Part shown: piece by piece, positions 7,074 to 14,600 of the stretch
How the letters are laid out: each line of letters begins with the position of its first letter
Numbering within the stretch: position 1 is the first letter of the stretch
Origin: Thermoproteota archaeon
GTDB lineage: Archaea > Thermoproteota > Thermoprotei_A > EX4484-217-1 > JAPDJV01
Reading direction: 5' to 3'
Assembly (NCBI GenBank): GCA_029258925.1
Contig: JAPDJV010000015.1
Span: forward strand, 1-44,885
Length of the DNA stretch: 44,885 nt
Made by a program: the position numbers and the translations under genes
The notes under the pieces: generated by a model
Seen by the model: the letters and a program-made list of their open reading frames with translations, nothing else
Told to the model about the DNA's origin: nothing
Databases searched by the model: none

Positions 7074-8171
7074 GTGAAGAGGATAGTGTTAATAGCCGTA
7101 ATAGTTCTTATAATAATTGTAGCTACAATATCAGGTTTAATGCTCTACAAGAGAGAATATATGGGCACTTCTGAAGCTCCTAAAGAAATCACTGTAACTG
7201 ATGCTCTTGGGAGAAATGTAACCTTACAGTATCCTGTAGAGACTGTTATTGTAACAGATGATGAGGTTGCCGAGCTTATTCAACTTTTAGGAGTTGCTGA
7301 TAGGGTGGTTGGTATTGAGCCTAGTATTTGTGAAAGAGGATACTTCCCACAAATGGAAGAAAAGCCTATAACGGGAAGTCAGTTTCGAGGTTTAAACTAC
7401 GAGCTAGTAGCCCAATTAAAACCCGACGTGGTAATAATGATGGATGTAGGGCCTGTAACGAAGGTTATAGATAAATTAGACAAGATAGGAGTTAAATCTA
7501 TAGTTATAAGTATTAATCCTGAAAACATACCCTACACTATTGAGCTTCTAGGTAAGATCTTTGGAAAGGAAGAACGTGCAGAAAAGCTACTAGAATGGTG
7601 GAATGGAAAATGGGAATTTCTAAGAGAACGTATGTCAAATGTGGCATCAACAGTTAAGCTTAAGATATTTATAGGTATGGGGTTTACGCAAACAGATAGA
7701 CTACCAACACATACTTGGGGCAAACTGGCTAAATGGAGTTACATACTAAATGTTTCAAAGCTTGAGAACATAGCAGCTGAAAAGCTGGAAACTCATGGAG
7801 AGCTAGACTTAGAATATATTGCTGAGGAAAGTCCAGACATCATAATCATTGGTGACTGGTCAGATAACTGGATAGGGTATACAAAGAACAGTACTGAGCT
7901 AGCGGATAACATGATAGCTATAGTCATGGGGGATCCTGTCCTACAGGATGTAAGCGCTGTTAGAAGCGGAAGAGTGTTCATAGTACACTATATACTACTT
8001 GGAAGCTTTAGATCTGTTATAGGAGCCTACTACCTAGCTAAGGTAGCATATCCAGAGGTCTTCGAAGACATCAACCCTGACCAAATACATAAAGAGTACT
8101 TTGAGACGTGGTTAGGAGTGCCATATAGGGGGATATGGTTCTATCCTCGCCCATGGCTAGGTGAGGGGTGA
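7074..8171 (+). CDS. BtuF/FecB-type substrate-binding protein, membrane-anchored
   Basis: A 365-residue periplasmic binding protein of the iron-siderophore/cobalamin/heme class (PF01497). An uncleaved-looking hydrophobic helix spans residues 3-25 and anchors it outside the membrane. The domain begins ITVTDALGRNVTLQYPVETVI; QLKPDVVIMMD and DLEYIAEESPDIIIIGDW are the family's characteristic strands on the two lobes. It delivers ligand to the FecCD-type permease two genes downstream. GTG 7074 follows a GGGGGA...AGGT leader. Its TGA at 8169-8171 is 6 bases from the ATT proposed as the next gene's start, so translation is probably coupled. The ligand (corrinoid, heme, iron chelate or something new) cannot be read from sequence. 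Confidence 0.88.
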   Translation: MKRIVLIAVIVLIIIVATISGLMLYKREYMGTSEAPKEITVTDALGRNVTLQYPVETVIVTDDEVAELIQLLGVADRVVGIEPSICERGYFPQMEEKPITGSQFRGLNYELVAQLKPDVVIMMDVGPVTKVIDKLDKIGVKSIVISINPENIPYTIELLGKIFGKEERAEKLLEWWNGKWEFLRERMSNVASTVKLKIFIGMGFTQTDRLPTHTWGKLAKWSYILNVSKLENIAAEKLETHGELDLEYIAEESPDIIIIGDWSDNWIGYTKNSTELADNMIAIVMGDPVLQDVSAVRSGRVFIVHYILLGSFRSVIGAYYLAKVAYPEVFEDINPDQIHKEYFETWLGVPYRGIWFYPRPWLGEG

Positions 8172-8172
8172 T
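8164..8172 (+). promoter_or_regulatory. Ribosome site that supports an ATT start
   Basis: GAGGGGTGA/T spans the end of the binding protein gene and lies 5-6 bases before ATT 8178. No ATG, GTG or TTG occurs in the downstream frame between the stop at 8172 and ATG 8289, so this site is what makes ATT the likely initiation codon. Confidence 0.6.
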
Positions 8173-8177
8173 AAGCT

Positions 8178-9218
8178 ATTTTAAATCTCTACACTATCTT
8201 ATCAAAAGCACAGAAAGATGAAATAACAGAGGAGGAAGCATTAACTATTCTACGTAAGGTTAGAAGCTACAGCGAACTGCTCGACCTAATGAAGGTTGCG
8301 GCAAAAGTTAGAAGTGAAGAGGTAGGTGATATCTACAAGTTTGAAGCTTTTATAGGTCCTATAACAAAATGTACAACTAATCCTCCATGTAAATACTGTA
8401 GAAGGTCTAGTAGGGATAGGTCAATATTTGATAGCCCTTTATCACTTAGCGAGATAAAGACCGGTATCGAGCTAGTAGCTAAGACAGGCATAAAGAGGGT
8501 TGAGATCGGTGGTGGAACCTTATGGGAGGGAGCAGGTAGGAAGGTTGTGGAAGCTGTAAGAATAATAAAGAAGATAACTCCTCACATTAAGGTAAGAGTA
8601 AATGTGGGTCCTGCACTAACAATAAACGACCTTCTTAAGCTAAAAGAGCTTAATGTAGAAGAGGTCAGCAGTAACTTCGAAACTATGAATGAACAGGTAT
8701 TTAATAGCGTAAAGCCTGGCGATAGCTTAAATGCTAGAGTAGAGCTTGCAAAAAACATTGATTCCATAGGGTTAAAACTATCAACTACCATGATGGTGGG
8801 TATTGGAAGCACCTATGAGGACTATGTAAAACACATGTTCTGGTTTAAAAAGAACATTAAAAAACTATCTAGATTTGCAATAACAGCTCTTAGACCTATA
8901 CCAGGTACCCCCTTAGAAAGTAAACCTATGGCTTCACCAGTAGAGGTTGCTAAGATAGGTGCTGTTGCAAGGTTGATTTTTAGAGGCGTAGATGTATGTT
9001 TTGGAGGTATAATGAACGATATAAGGCTATTACCTCTTAGAGTCATGGCTGGTGAGAACAGAGAAGTCCATCTTAGTGTCTCAGTACATAGAGCCTGGGA
9101 CTACCCTATACTATCACCTAGTGAAACCACAGTTTTCAACATGGATAAACTAAGGTTTGTAAACAACCTACCTCTGGTAACTAGAATAATTAAAGACCTA
9201 GGTTTAGAACCTGAGTAA
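8178..9218 (+). CDS. HcgA/HmdB-like radical SAM protein, copy 1 (ATT start)
   Basis: Read from ATT 8178 the product is 346 residues. It is a radical SAM enzyme of the BioB/HydE/PylB/HmdB type. The cluster motif is CTTNPPCKYC, that is CX5CX2C with cysteines 65, 71 and 74, instead of the standard CX3CX2C; the same spacing is known from HcgA (HmdB) of the methanogen FeGP cofactor pathway. VEIGGGT is the SAM-binding glycine motif. Reading from the first ATG (8289) would remove 37 residues that align well with the N-terminus of the next gene's product (TILSKAQKD against TILKKTLKD; EALT; LLDLMKVAAKVR against LMDLLKVASKVR). ATT aligns exactly with that neighbour's ATG. It sits inside an importer operon; the reaction is unknown. 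Confidence 0.85.
   Translation: MLNLYTILSKAQKDEITEEEALTILRKVRSYSELLDLMKVAAKVRSEEVGDIYKFEAFIGPITKCTTNPPCKYCRRSSRDRSIFDSPLSLSEIKTGIELVAKTGIKRVEIGGGTLWEGAGRKVVEAVRIIKKITPHIKVRVNVGPALTINDLLKLKELNVEEVSSNFETMNEQVFNSVKPGDSLNARVELAKNIDSIGLKLSTTMMVGIGSTYEDYVKHMFWFKKNIKKLSRFAITALRPIPGTPLESKPMASPVEVAKIGAVARLIFRGVDVCFGGIMNDIRLLPLRVMAGENREVHLSVSVHRAWDYPILSPSETTVFNMDKLRFVNNLPLVTRIIKDLGLEPE
8491..8520 (+). repeat. 30-base exact repeat shared by the two radical SAM genes, copy 1
   Basis: Thirty bases encoding KRVEIGGGT and flanks are identical to 9562-9591 in the next gene, in the same frame. Overall the two genes are much more diverged, so this block reflects strong constraint at the SAM-binding motif or local gene conversion. 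Confidence 0.8.
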
Positions 9219-9245
9219 ACCTGCGTGTAGGGGTGTGTAGATTTC

Positions 9246-10289
9246 ATGACAGATTATACAACAATTTTAAAAAAGACTTTAAAGGATCCTATCGCTAAAG
9301 ATGAAGCTCTCACTTTATTCAAGAAAATTCAAACCCATGGTAAACTAATGGACTTACTTAAGGTAGCTAGTAAGGTTAGAGACGATGAGGTAGGGAGTAA
9401 AGTTAAGCTAATGGGGTTTATAGCAAGTATAACACCTTGTACTGTCGACCCTCCATGTAGATACTGTTTTAGATGGGCTAACGAGAGGTTGTTTAACATA
9501 GACGATGTGCTAAGCGATGATGAGCTAGAGATATCGATGAGAGTTGTAGAAGCAAAAGGGTTAAAGAGGGTTGAGATCGGTGGTGGAACCTACCTAGGTG
9601 AGGAAGGTCGCAAGATGACCATGCATAAGCTTAACATAGCATGTAAAACCTCTCGCAGGGTTGGAGTATGGATTACTAACGTCTCCTTTAACCCTGAAGA
9701 TGTTTACGTGTTAAAAGATATTGGTGTTGAAGGAGTAACTTGCAACCTTGAAACGCTAAATGAAGAGGTTTATAAAAGGTTAAGACCAGGGTTAAACCTA
9801 ACTATTCGTAAGAGGATAATTGAAGAGACTGAGAAAGCGGGACTAGGTATAGATAACACTTTAATGATAGGTCTTGGTGAGTATTGGAACCAGCAACACC
9901 CATATGAGGATTGGGTCGAGTTCCTCTATTACTTTAAGAGGTTTAAGAATTTAAGGATAATGGAGATACATCCGTTTAGACCTGTATGGAACTCTCCATG
10001 TCAAAACATGCCTCCAGGCTCGGAGTTTGAAACTATAAAAGCCATCGCTATAGCTAGGCTCATATATAGAAACATAGACATTAGCGGTGCACAAAGCGTT
10101 CAAGGACTTCTTGCTGGTGCAAACCTTATAATGCATGTTTACCCCATAACTAAAGGCTTTAGACCATGGAGCAGACATCAACTGTTCTACTCGAAGATAG
10201 TTAAGCTCGATGAAGACCTGGTTATGGTTGATAACCTACTTGAGGTTACGAGAAATGCCAGGGAAATGGGCTTTGAAATAGAGATTTAG
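9246..10289 (+). CDS. HcgA/HmdB-like radical SAM protein, copy 2
   Basis: A 347-residue paralogue of the preceding gene product, starting at ATG 9246 after a GGGGTG-containing leader. It has CTVDPPCRYC with cysteines 65, 71 and 74, again CX5CX2C, and VEIGGGT. Near the end of the barrel the copies differ: this one has MEIHPFRPVWNSPC, copy 1 has ITALRPIPGTP. That suggests related but distinct substrates or a division of labour. BioB-like enzymes of this group build or remodel cofactors (biotin, hydrogenase cofactors, pyrrolysine). No other hcg gene and no Hmd hydrogenase gene is in the window, so FeGP cofactor synthesis is not implied. Confidence 0.88.
   Translation: MTDYTTILKKTLKDPIAKDEALTLFKKIQTHGKLMDLLKVASKVRDDEVGSKVKLMGFIASITPCTVDPPCRYCFRWANERLFNIDDVLSDDELEISMRVVEAKGLKRVEIGGGTYLGEEGRKMTMHKLNIACKTSRRVGVWITNVSFNPEDVYVLKDIGVEGVTCNLETLNEEVYKRLRPGLNLTIRKRIIEETEKAGLGIDNTLMIGLGEYWNQQHPYEDWVEFLYYFKRFKNLRIMEIHPFRPVWNSPCQNMPPGSEFETIKAIAIARLIYRNIDISGAQSVQGLLAGANLIMHVYPITKGFRPWSRHQLFYSKIVKLDEDLVMVDNLLEVTRNAREMGFEIEI
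9562..9591 (+). repeat. 30-base exact repeat shared by the two radical SAM genes, copy 2
   Basis: Identical to 8491-8520; covers the SAM-binding glycine motif of the second paralogue. Confidence 0.8.
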
Positions 10290-10338
10290 AGTATATGTGC
10301 TAAGCGCTTGATAATGTTTGATTTTGGAGTATCCAACA

Positions 10339-11427
10339 ATGAATAGGTTGATTAAAGATCCATACAAAGGTTACGAAGGCCTCATAAAGAGGAGAACCTC
10401 TTTTTTAACCTTTCTCACGCTAGTACTTTTAGCGTTAATGATATCATCTATATCTGTAGGTTCAGCATCCATGTCTTTATCTGATGCTATTAAAGCGCTT
10501 CTCTCACCTATACTTCCAGAAATTTCTAGTTCAAACCCTCTAATGGAGAATATAGTTTGGAACTTGAGATTGCCGAGAGTTATAATGGCGGTTCTTACTG
10601 GTGCATGTTTTGGTATAGCTGGATGTATATTACAGGTTATACTGAGAAATCCATTAGCATCACCTTACACTATAGGCGTGGCATCATCAGCGGCTTTTGG
10701 TGCCGCATTGGCTATAATTTTAGGTGCTGGAGTTACAGGATGGTGGGGTCATATAATGGTTTACGAAAATCCATATCTAATAGTTCTCAATGCTTTCTCC
10801 TTCTCAATGATATGTTCTTTAACTATAATGTTGCTATCCTCGTATAAAGGTGCTAGTCCAAGTGCTACTATACTAGCTGGAATAGCTATGACGTACTTGT
10901 TTTCTGCATTAACATCTCTCCTACAATATTTTGGTACTACAGAGCAGATTGCAGCCGTCGTATTTTGGACTTTTGGTGATTTAGGTAAAGCAGAATGGTT
11001 TGATGTTGAACTAGCTACTCTTACACTTCTCACTTTAGCCCCTATAGCTATCGTCTTCTCTAGTAGCTATAATGCTGTTCTTGCTGGTGATGAGGTTGCC
11101 AGAAGTCTTGGTGTGAATGTAAAGGTCCTCAGGATATCATCCTTAGCTATAGCATCGCTTCTTACAGCAACGCCTGTGGCCTTCATTGGCACTATAGGCT
11201 TTATAGGTCTTTTAGCTCCACACATAGCTCGCATGATAATAGGTTCTGACCATCGTTTCTTAATTCCATCAGCATCACTAATAGGTTCCATTCTCCTACT
11301 TGCAGCTGATACTATTGCTAGAATTATACTTTCGCCTCTCATACTTCCTGTTGGAATAGTAACTGCCTTTATGGGCGTACCATTATTCCTGTACTTACTT
11401 CTTAGGAGGAGAGATGAATATTGGTAA
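10339..11427 (+). CDS. FecCD/BtuC-type ABC importer permease
   Basis: A 362-residue multi-span permease of the FecCD family (PF01032), the type II importer fold with about ten membrane helices per subunit acting as a homodimer. Diagnostic stretches are RLPRVIMAVLTGACFGIAG, RNPLASPYTIGV and the late GTIGFIGLLAPHIARM loop that contacts the ATPase. ATG 10339 is preceded by TTGGAG 9 bases away; a TTG at 10318 in frame has no better site. The gene overlaps the ATPase gene by 7 bases. Family members carry cobalamin, heme or iron-siderophores. Confidence 0.9.
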   Translation: MNRLIKDPYKGYEGLIKRRTSFLTFLTLVLLALMISSISVGSASMSLSDAIKALLSPILPEISSSNPLMENIVWNLRLPRVIMAVLTGACFGIAGCILQVILRNPLASPYTIGVASSAAFGAALAIILGAGVTGWWGHIMVYENPYLIVLNAFSFSMICSLTIMLLSSYKGASPSATILAGIAMTYLFSALTSLLQYFGTTEQIAAVVFWTFGDLGKAEWFDVELATLTLLTLAPIAIVFSSSYNAVLAGDEVARSLGVNVKVLRISSLAIASLLTATPVAFIGTIGFIGLLAPHIARMIIGSDHRFLIPSASLIGSILLLAADTIARIILSPLILPVGIVTAFMGVPLFLYLLLRRRDEYW

Positions 11428-12185
11428 CGCTGAAAATACTGGATGTGAGCTTTAGATACAATAGTGTATCAGCGTTAGAAAACGTGACATTTAACGTTGA
11501 TGAAGGTGAGGTTGTAAGTCTTCTAGGTCCTAACGGTTCAGGGAAAACAACGTTGCTTAGATGCATGTGCAGACTGTTAAAACCTCAGTATGGTGCAATA
11601 TTACTTGACGAGGAGGATTTAAGCATCCTTAAGAGAAGTGAGCTTGCTAAACTTATAGGTTATGTACCACAGCTAGAAGAAACTAAATTTCCAATGACAG
11701 TATTCGAAATGATCCTTCTAGGTAGGAAACCCTACATAAGGTTGGGTCCTGGTAGAAATGATATAATAGTTGTTGGAAAGGTTATGAAAGAGCTGGGAAT
11801 AGAAGATCTTGCATTTAGAAAGGTGAGTGAGCTTAGTGGTGGTGAGTGGAGAAAAGCCGTAATAGCACGTGCTCTAGCTCAAGAGCCTAAGATACTACTA
11901 CTTGATGAGCCAACTAACCATTTGGACTTAAAACATCAAGTTGAAGTTTTAAAGTTGATAAGAAGATTAGCATTGGAAAGAAATGTATGTATAGTTATGG
12001 CAATGCATGATATCAACCTTGCAGTAAGGTTTTCAGACAAAGTAGTGATGCTCAATCAAGGTAAGATAGTGTTTTGTGGTAAACCTTTAGCCTTAAAACC
12101 TAGCATCATTGAGAAGGTATATGATGTTAAAGTTGATGTTTTACATGATAGAAAGGGACTACCTATAATAACTGTTGTAGAGTAG
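11421..12185 (+). CDS. FecE/BtuD-type ABC importer ATPase
   Basis: A 254-residue ATPase partner of the FecCD-type permease. Walker A is GPNGSGKTT, the signature is LSGGEW, Walker B is ILLLDEPTNHLD and the switch histidine lies in AMHDINLA. It starts at TTG 11421 with AGGAGGAGAG about 9 bases upstream, inside the end of the permease gene, so the two are translationally coupled. It is the last gene of the operon begun at 7074. Sequence cannot tell whether the cargo is a corrinoid, heme or iron chelate. Confidence 0.9.
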   Translation: MVTLKILDVSFRYNSVSALENVTFNVDEGEVVSLLGPNGSGKTTLLRCMCRLLKPQYGAILLDEEDLSILKRSELAKLIGYVPQLEETKFPMTVFEMILLGRKPYIRLGPGRNDIIVVGKVMKELGIEDLAFRKVSELSGGEWRKAVIARALAQEPKILLLDEPTNHLDLKHQVEVLKLIRRLALERNVCIVMAMHDINLAVRFSDKVVMLNQGKIVFCGKPLALKPSIIEKVYDVKVDVLHDRKGLPIITVVE

Positions 12186-12554
12186 AACCTGTAGCATCTT
12201 AAAAACACCTCAGCCTAACATATGTTAAGATAAGTTGCGCGAGCCTTTTGTAAATGATATATATGTCTAACTGGGTTAGATCGGCATAGTGTAGAATCAT
12301 ATATGGGCATATATGATGAGTATCTAGAGCGATCATATACAATCTGGTAAAAGTGGTGTTGGTAGGGGACAGATAATGACTACGTCCTCTTTATGGTTCG
12401 CGACAACAAAAGCTGTTAGTTAAATAGTATTACCACAAGCTTCATAGTGGCAATTCAATGTTTAAGAAGTAAGTATGTAAATTAGACATTTAAACAATGC
12501 TTGATACTTTCAGCAAGTTAAACAAAGGCATTATGTACAGTAAGTTTCATAAAT
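12186..12554. other. Intergenic region, 369 bases, with two palindromes
   Basis: No gene found. TAACATATGTTA at 12216-12227 is a perfect 12-base palindrome just past the importer operon. ATCATATATG-GG-CATATATGAT at 12296-12317 is a 10-base inverted repeat with a 2-base spacer, too tight for a good hairpin and so more like a dimeric protein site. A 15-codon frame at 12376 has a ribosome-site-like GGGG but is too short to call. The region is long for this compact genome. Confidence 0.5.
12296..12317. promoter_or_regulatory. 22-base palindrome, possible operator
   Basis: Exact inverted repeat of 10 bases separated by GG, lying 238 bases before the UppP-like gene and 110 bases after the importer operon. 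The distance from any start leaves its target unclear. Confidence 0.4.
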
Positions 12555-13379
12555 ATGTTGGAAGCCTACTTAGACACTAGTGGTGGAGAATTGTATGAGT
12601 GGCTTATTATAGGTTTTCTCCAAGGCCTCTTAGAGTGGCTTCCCGTTAGTAGTAGCGGGCAGCTCTTCCTAGTTTTAACAACGCTTCTTAAAATAAGTGT
12701 TAGAGAAGCATACATTTACACTATTTACCTTCACGCTGGGACATGTATGGTTACTTTATTAAAGTATAGGAGAGATTATCACCGCATAGTTAGGGAAGTA
12801 TTTTGTTTGAGGTTCACTTATGGAATAGTGCGGGCCTTCTTTATTGCAACAACATTTTCGCTGATAACAGGCTTCGTAGTATACAATATTGCCCTAGTTT
12901 TTCTAGGCGAAATGTCTCTCGATATTGTTATGTTTTTCCTCGGAATCGCTTTAACTATAACAGGGTTCTTAACATACTTTTCTAAAATGAACATGGGTTC
13001 TAGGGGAATACTTGATATTAGTTTTTGGGAAGCTGCTTTACTGGGTTTTGTTCAGGGATTAAGTGTTATTCCAGGACTGTCTAGGAGTGGTTTAACGATA
13101 AGTGTTCTACTGTTGCTTGGCTTTAAACCTATAGATGCATTTAATTTGTCCTTTATAATATCTCTTCCAGCAATAGTAGCCGCAATAGTGTATTCCCTAG
13201 TTACCTCGGGAGTGGTATTTGATTTTAGGGGTGTGATAGCTCTTATATCATGCTTTATTTCAGGGTACTTAGGTATAGAGCTCATGCTCTCCATTGCAAG
13301 AAAATTCGACTTCTCTAAAGTACTAATATTAATGGGAGCAATAATAATATGCTTAACATTGCCGCTGTTCATCCCATGA
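12555..13379 (+). CDS. uppP: UppP/BacA-type polyprenyl-diphosphate phosphatase
   Basis: A membrane protein of the undecaprenyl-diphosphatase family (PF02673), 274 residues. Both active-site motifs are present: QGLLEWLPVSSSGQ near residues 23-36 with the catalytic glutamate, and PGLSRSGLTIS in the second half with the conserved serine and arginine. Around seven to eight hydrophobic helices fit the family. In archaea the likely substrate is a dolichyl or other C50-C60 polyprenyl diphosphate, recycling the carrier for glycosylation. ATG 12555 has no ribosome site and would be leaderless; TTG 12591, with GGTGGAG close before it, would give the family-typical shorter N-terminus and is a real alternative. 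Confidence 0.85.
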   Translation: MLEAYLDTSGGELYEWLIIGFLQGLLEWLPVSSSGQLFLVLTTLLKISVREAYIYTIYLHAGTCMVTLLKYRRDYHRIVREVFCLRFTYGIVRAFFIATTFSLITGFVVYNIALVFLGEMSLDIVMFFLGIALTITGFLTYFSKMNMGSRGILDISFWEAALLGFVQGLSVIPGLSRSGLTISVLLLLGFKPIDAFNLSFIISLPAIVAAIVYSLVTSGVVFDFRGVIALISCFISGYLGIELMLSIARKFDFSKVLILMGAIIICLTLPLFIP

Positions 13380-13496
13380 ATTCTTACTAAAACTAAGTAA
13401 CTACACGTTTAAGGAAATCTTTTAGAAAATGTTTAAGAAAGTATGTTTAAATACTCCTCGAATAATTTAAGCTACGACAATCATGGAGGGACTATT

Positions 13497-14600
13497 ATGA
13501 ATGAGTTCTTGCTGGAGAGATGGCAGAGTTTGAGAGAGCATAAATGTAAGATTAACTTGTCTGAGAGCGGGGTTTCACCGCTATCTCTCAGAGATCTAGG
13601 CGTAGAGATTCCCTTAGATCTCAAACTAGGCTACATTATGACTAAGGGCTCCGAAGAACTTAGATCACTTATTGCAGAGTACTATGGCTTCAACGATCCG
13701 GAGAGCATAGTTGTTACTAATGGAACTGCAGAAGCAAACATGATAGTTGCTCTATCTATTTTAAAGAAGGGAGATAAAGCAGTAATTCAAATGCCGAATT
13801 ACATGCAAACTTATGGTTTACTCGAACATTTCGGTGTGAAAGTAGTTGAATGGTGGCTTAAACCAGAAGACAACTATAGGCCTAGGATTAGTGAATTAGA
13901 GGAGTTGCTGGATGAAAACGTTAGGGCAGTCTTCATAACGAATCCCAATAATCCAACAGGCAAAGTACTGGGTGAAAAAGAGTTAAAGAGTATTAGTGAG
14001 ATCATCTCGGACTACGATTCCTACATAGTTTTCGATGAAGTGTACCGTGGACTGGAATTAAACGTGGAGTATACTCCAAGCATAGTCGAATGCGGTCCTC
14101 CCGAAAAAACAATAGTTACCTCTGGCCTCTCGAAGGCATTCGGCCTCCCGGGACTAAGAGTGGGCTGGATTGTTTCAAGTAGGAAGTTTGCTGAAAAGTC
14201 TTGGGCTACCAAAGACTACACTACAATATGTATTTCCGCTCTAAGCGACTACATTGCAAGACATGTTATGCAACCTCATATTAGGGAAAAACTGATTTCA
14301 AGGAATAGGGAGTTTGTGAAAAGAAATCTGGAAATAGTGGAAAGAATATTCTCCGATTATAGAGAAGTGGCGTGGATCCATAGGCCTGACGCGGGAGCAT
14401 TTACTTTAATGAGCTATGTTATCTCAGAAGAATCTATTGATCTAGCGGAGGAAATCTACAGAGAGCTGTCAATACTTGTTGTTCCAGGGGAATGCTTCAA
14501 TTTGAAGAGGACATTTAGGATAGGCATAGGGTGTGAGAGTAACGTTCTAGTGGAGGGCTTGAAAAAAGTCTTAGATTATATTGCCGAGAAAAGTATTTAA
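13497..14600 (+). CDS. Class I/II PLP aminotransferase
   Basis: A 367-residue fold-type I aminotransferase (PF00155). NPNNPTGKVLG contains the PLP-contacting asparagine, FDEVYRG the cofactor aspartate/tyrosine pair, and SGLSKAFGLPGLRVGW the Schiff-base lysine and phosphate-binding arginine. The substrate arginine is likely in FRIGIGC near the end. Aspartate, aromatic or related amino acids are possible substrates; sequence does not decide. ATG 13497 is taken because GGAGGGA precedes it; TATA-like TTTAAATAC near 13446 gives a leader of about 20 bases. Its TAA shares bases with the stop of the convergent hydrolase gene. Confidence 0.85.
   Translation: MNEFLLERWQSLREHKCKINLSESGVSPLSLRDLGVEIPLDLKLGYIMTKGSEELRSLIAEYYGFNDPESIVVTNGTAEANMIVALSILKKGDKAVIQMPNYMQTYGLLEHFGVKVVEWWLKPEDNYRPRISELEELLDENVRAVFITNPNNPTGKVLGEKELKSISEIISDYDSYIVFDEVYRGLELNVEYTPSIVECGPPEKTIVTSGLSKAFGLPGLRVGWIVSSRKFAEKSWATKDYTTICISALSDYIARHVMQPHIREKLISRNREFVKRNLEIVERIFSDYREVAWIHRPDAGAFTLMSYVISEESIDLAEEIYRELSILVVPGECFNLKRTFRIGIGCESNVLVEGLKKVLDYIAEKSI

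Noticed and set aside
8178-10289. Interpretation of the two radical SAM genes as biotin synthase
   Set aside because: Cluster spacing is CX5CX2C rather than CX3CX2C, there are two copies, and the neighbours are importer genes, not biotin genes.
10557-10847. 96-codon frame inside the permease gene
   Set aside because: Lies in another frame of the FecCD permease gene; rich in Tyr, Trp and Ser as typical of out-of-frame reading.
12296-12360. Possible C/D box guide RNA, since ATGATGA occurs at the palindrome end
   Set aside because: No matching CTGA box at the right distance downstream.
12376-12423. 15-codon ATG frame preceded by GGGG
   Set aside because: Too short to distinguish from chance in a spacer with no conservation data.
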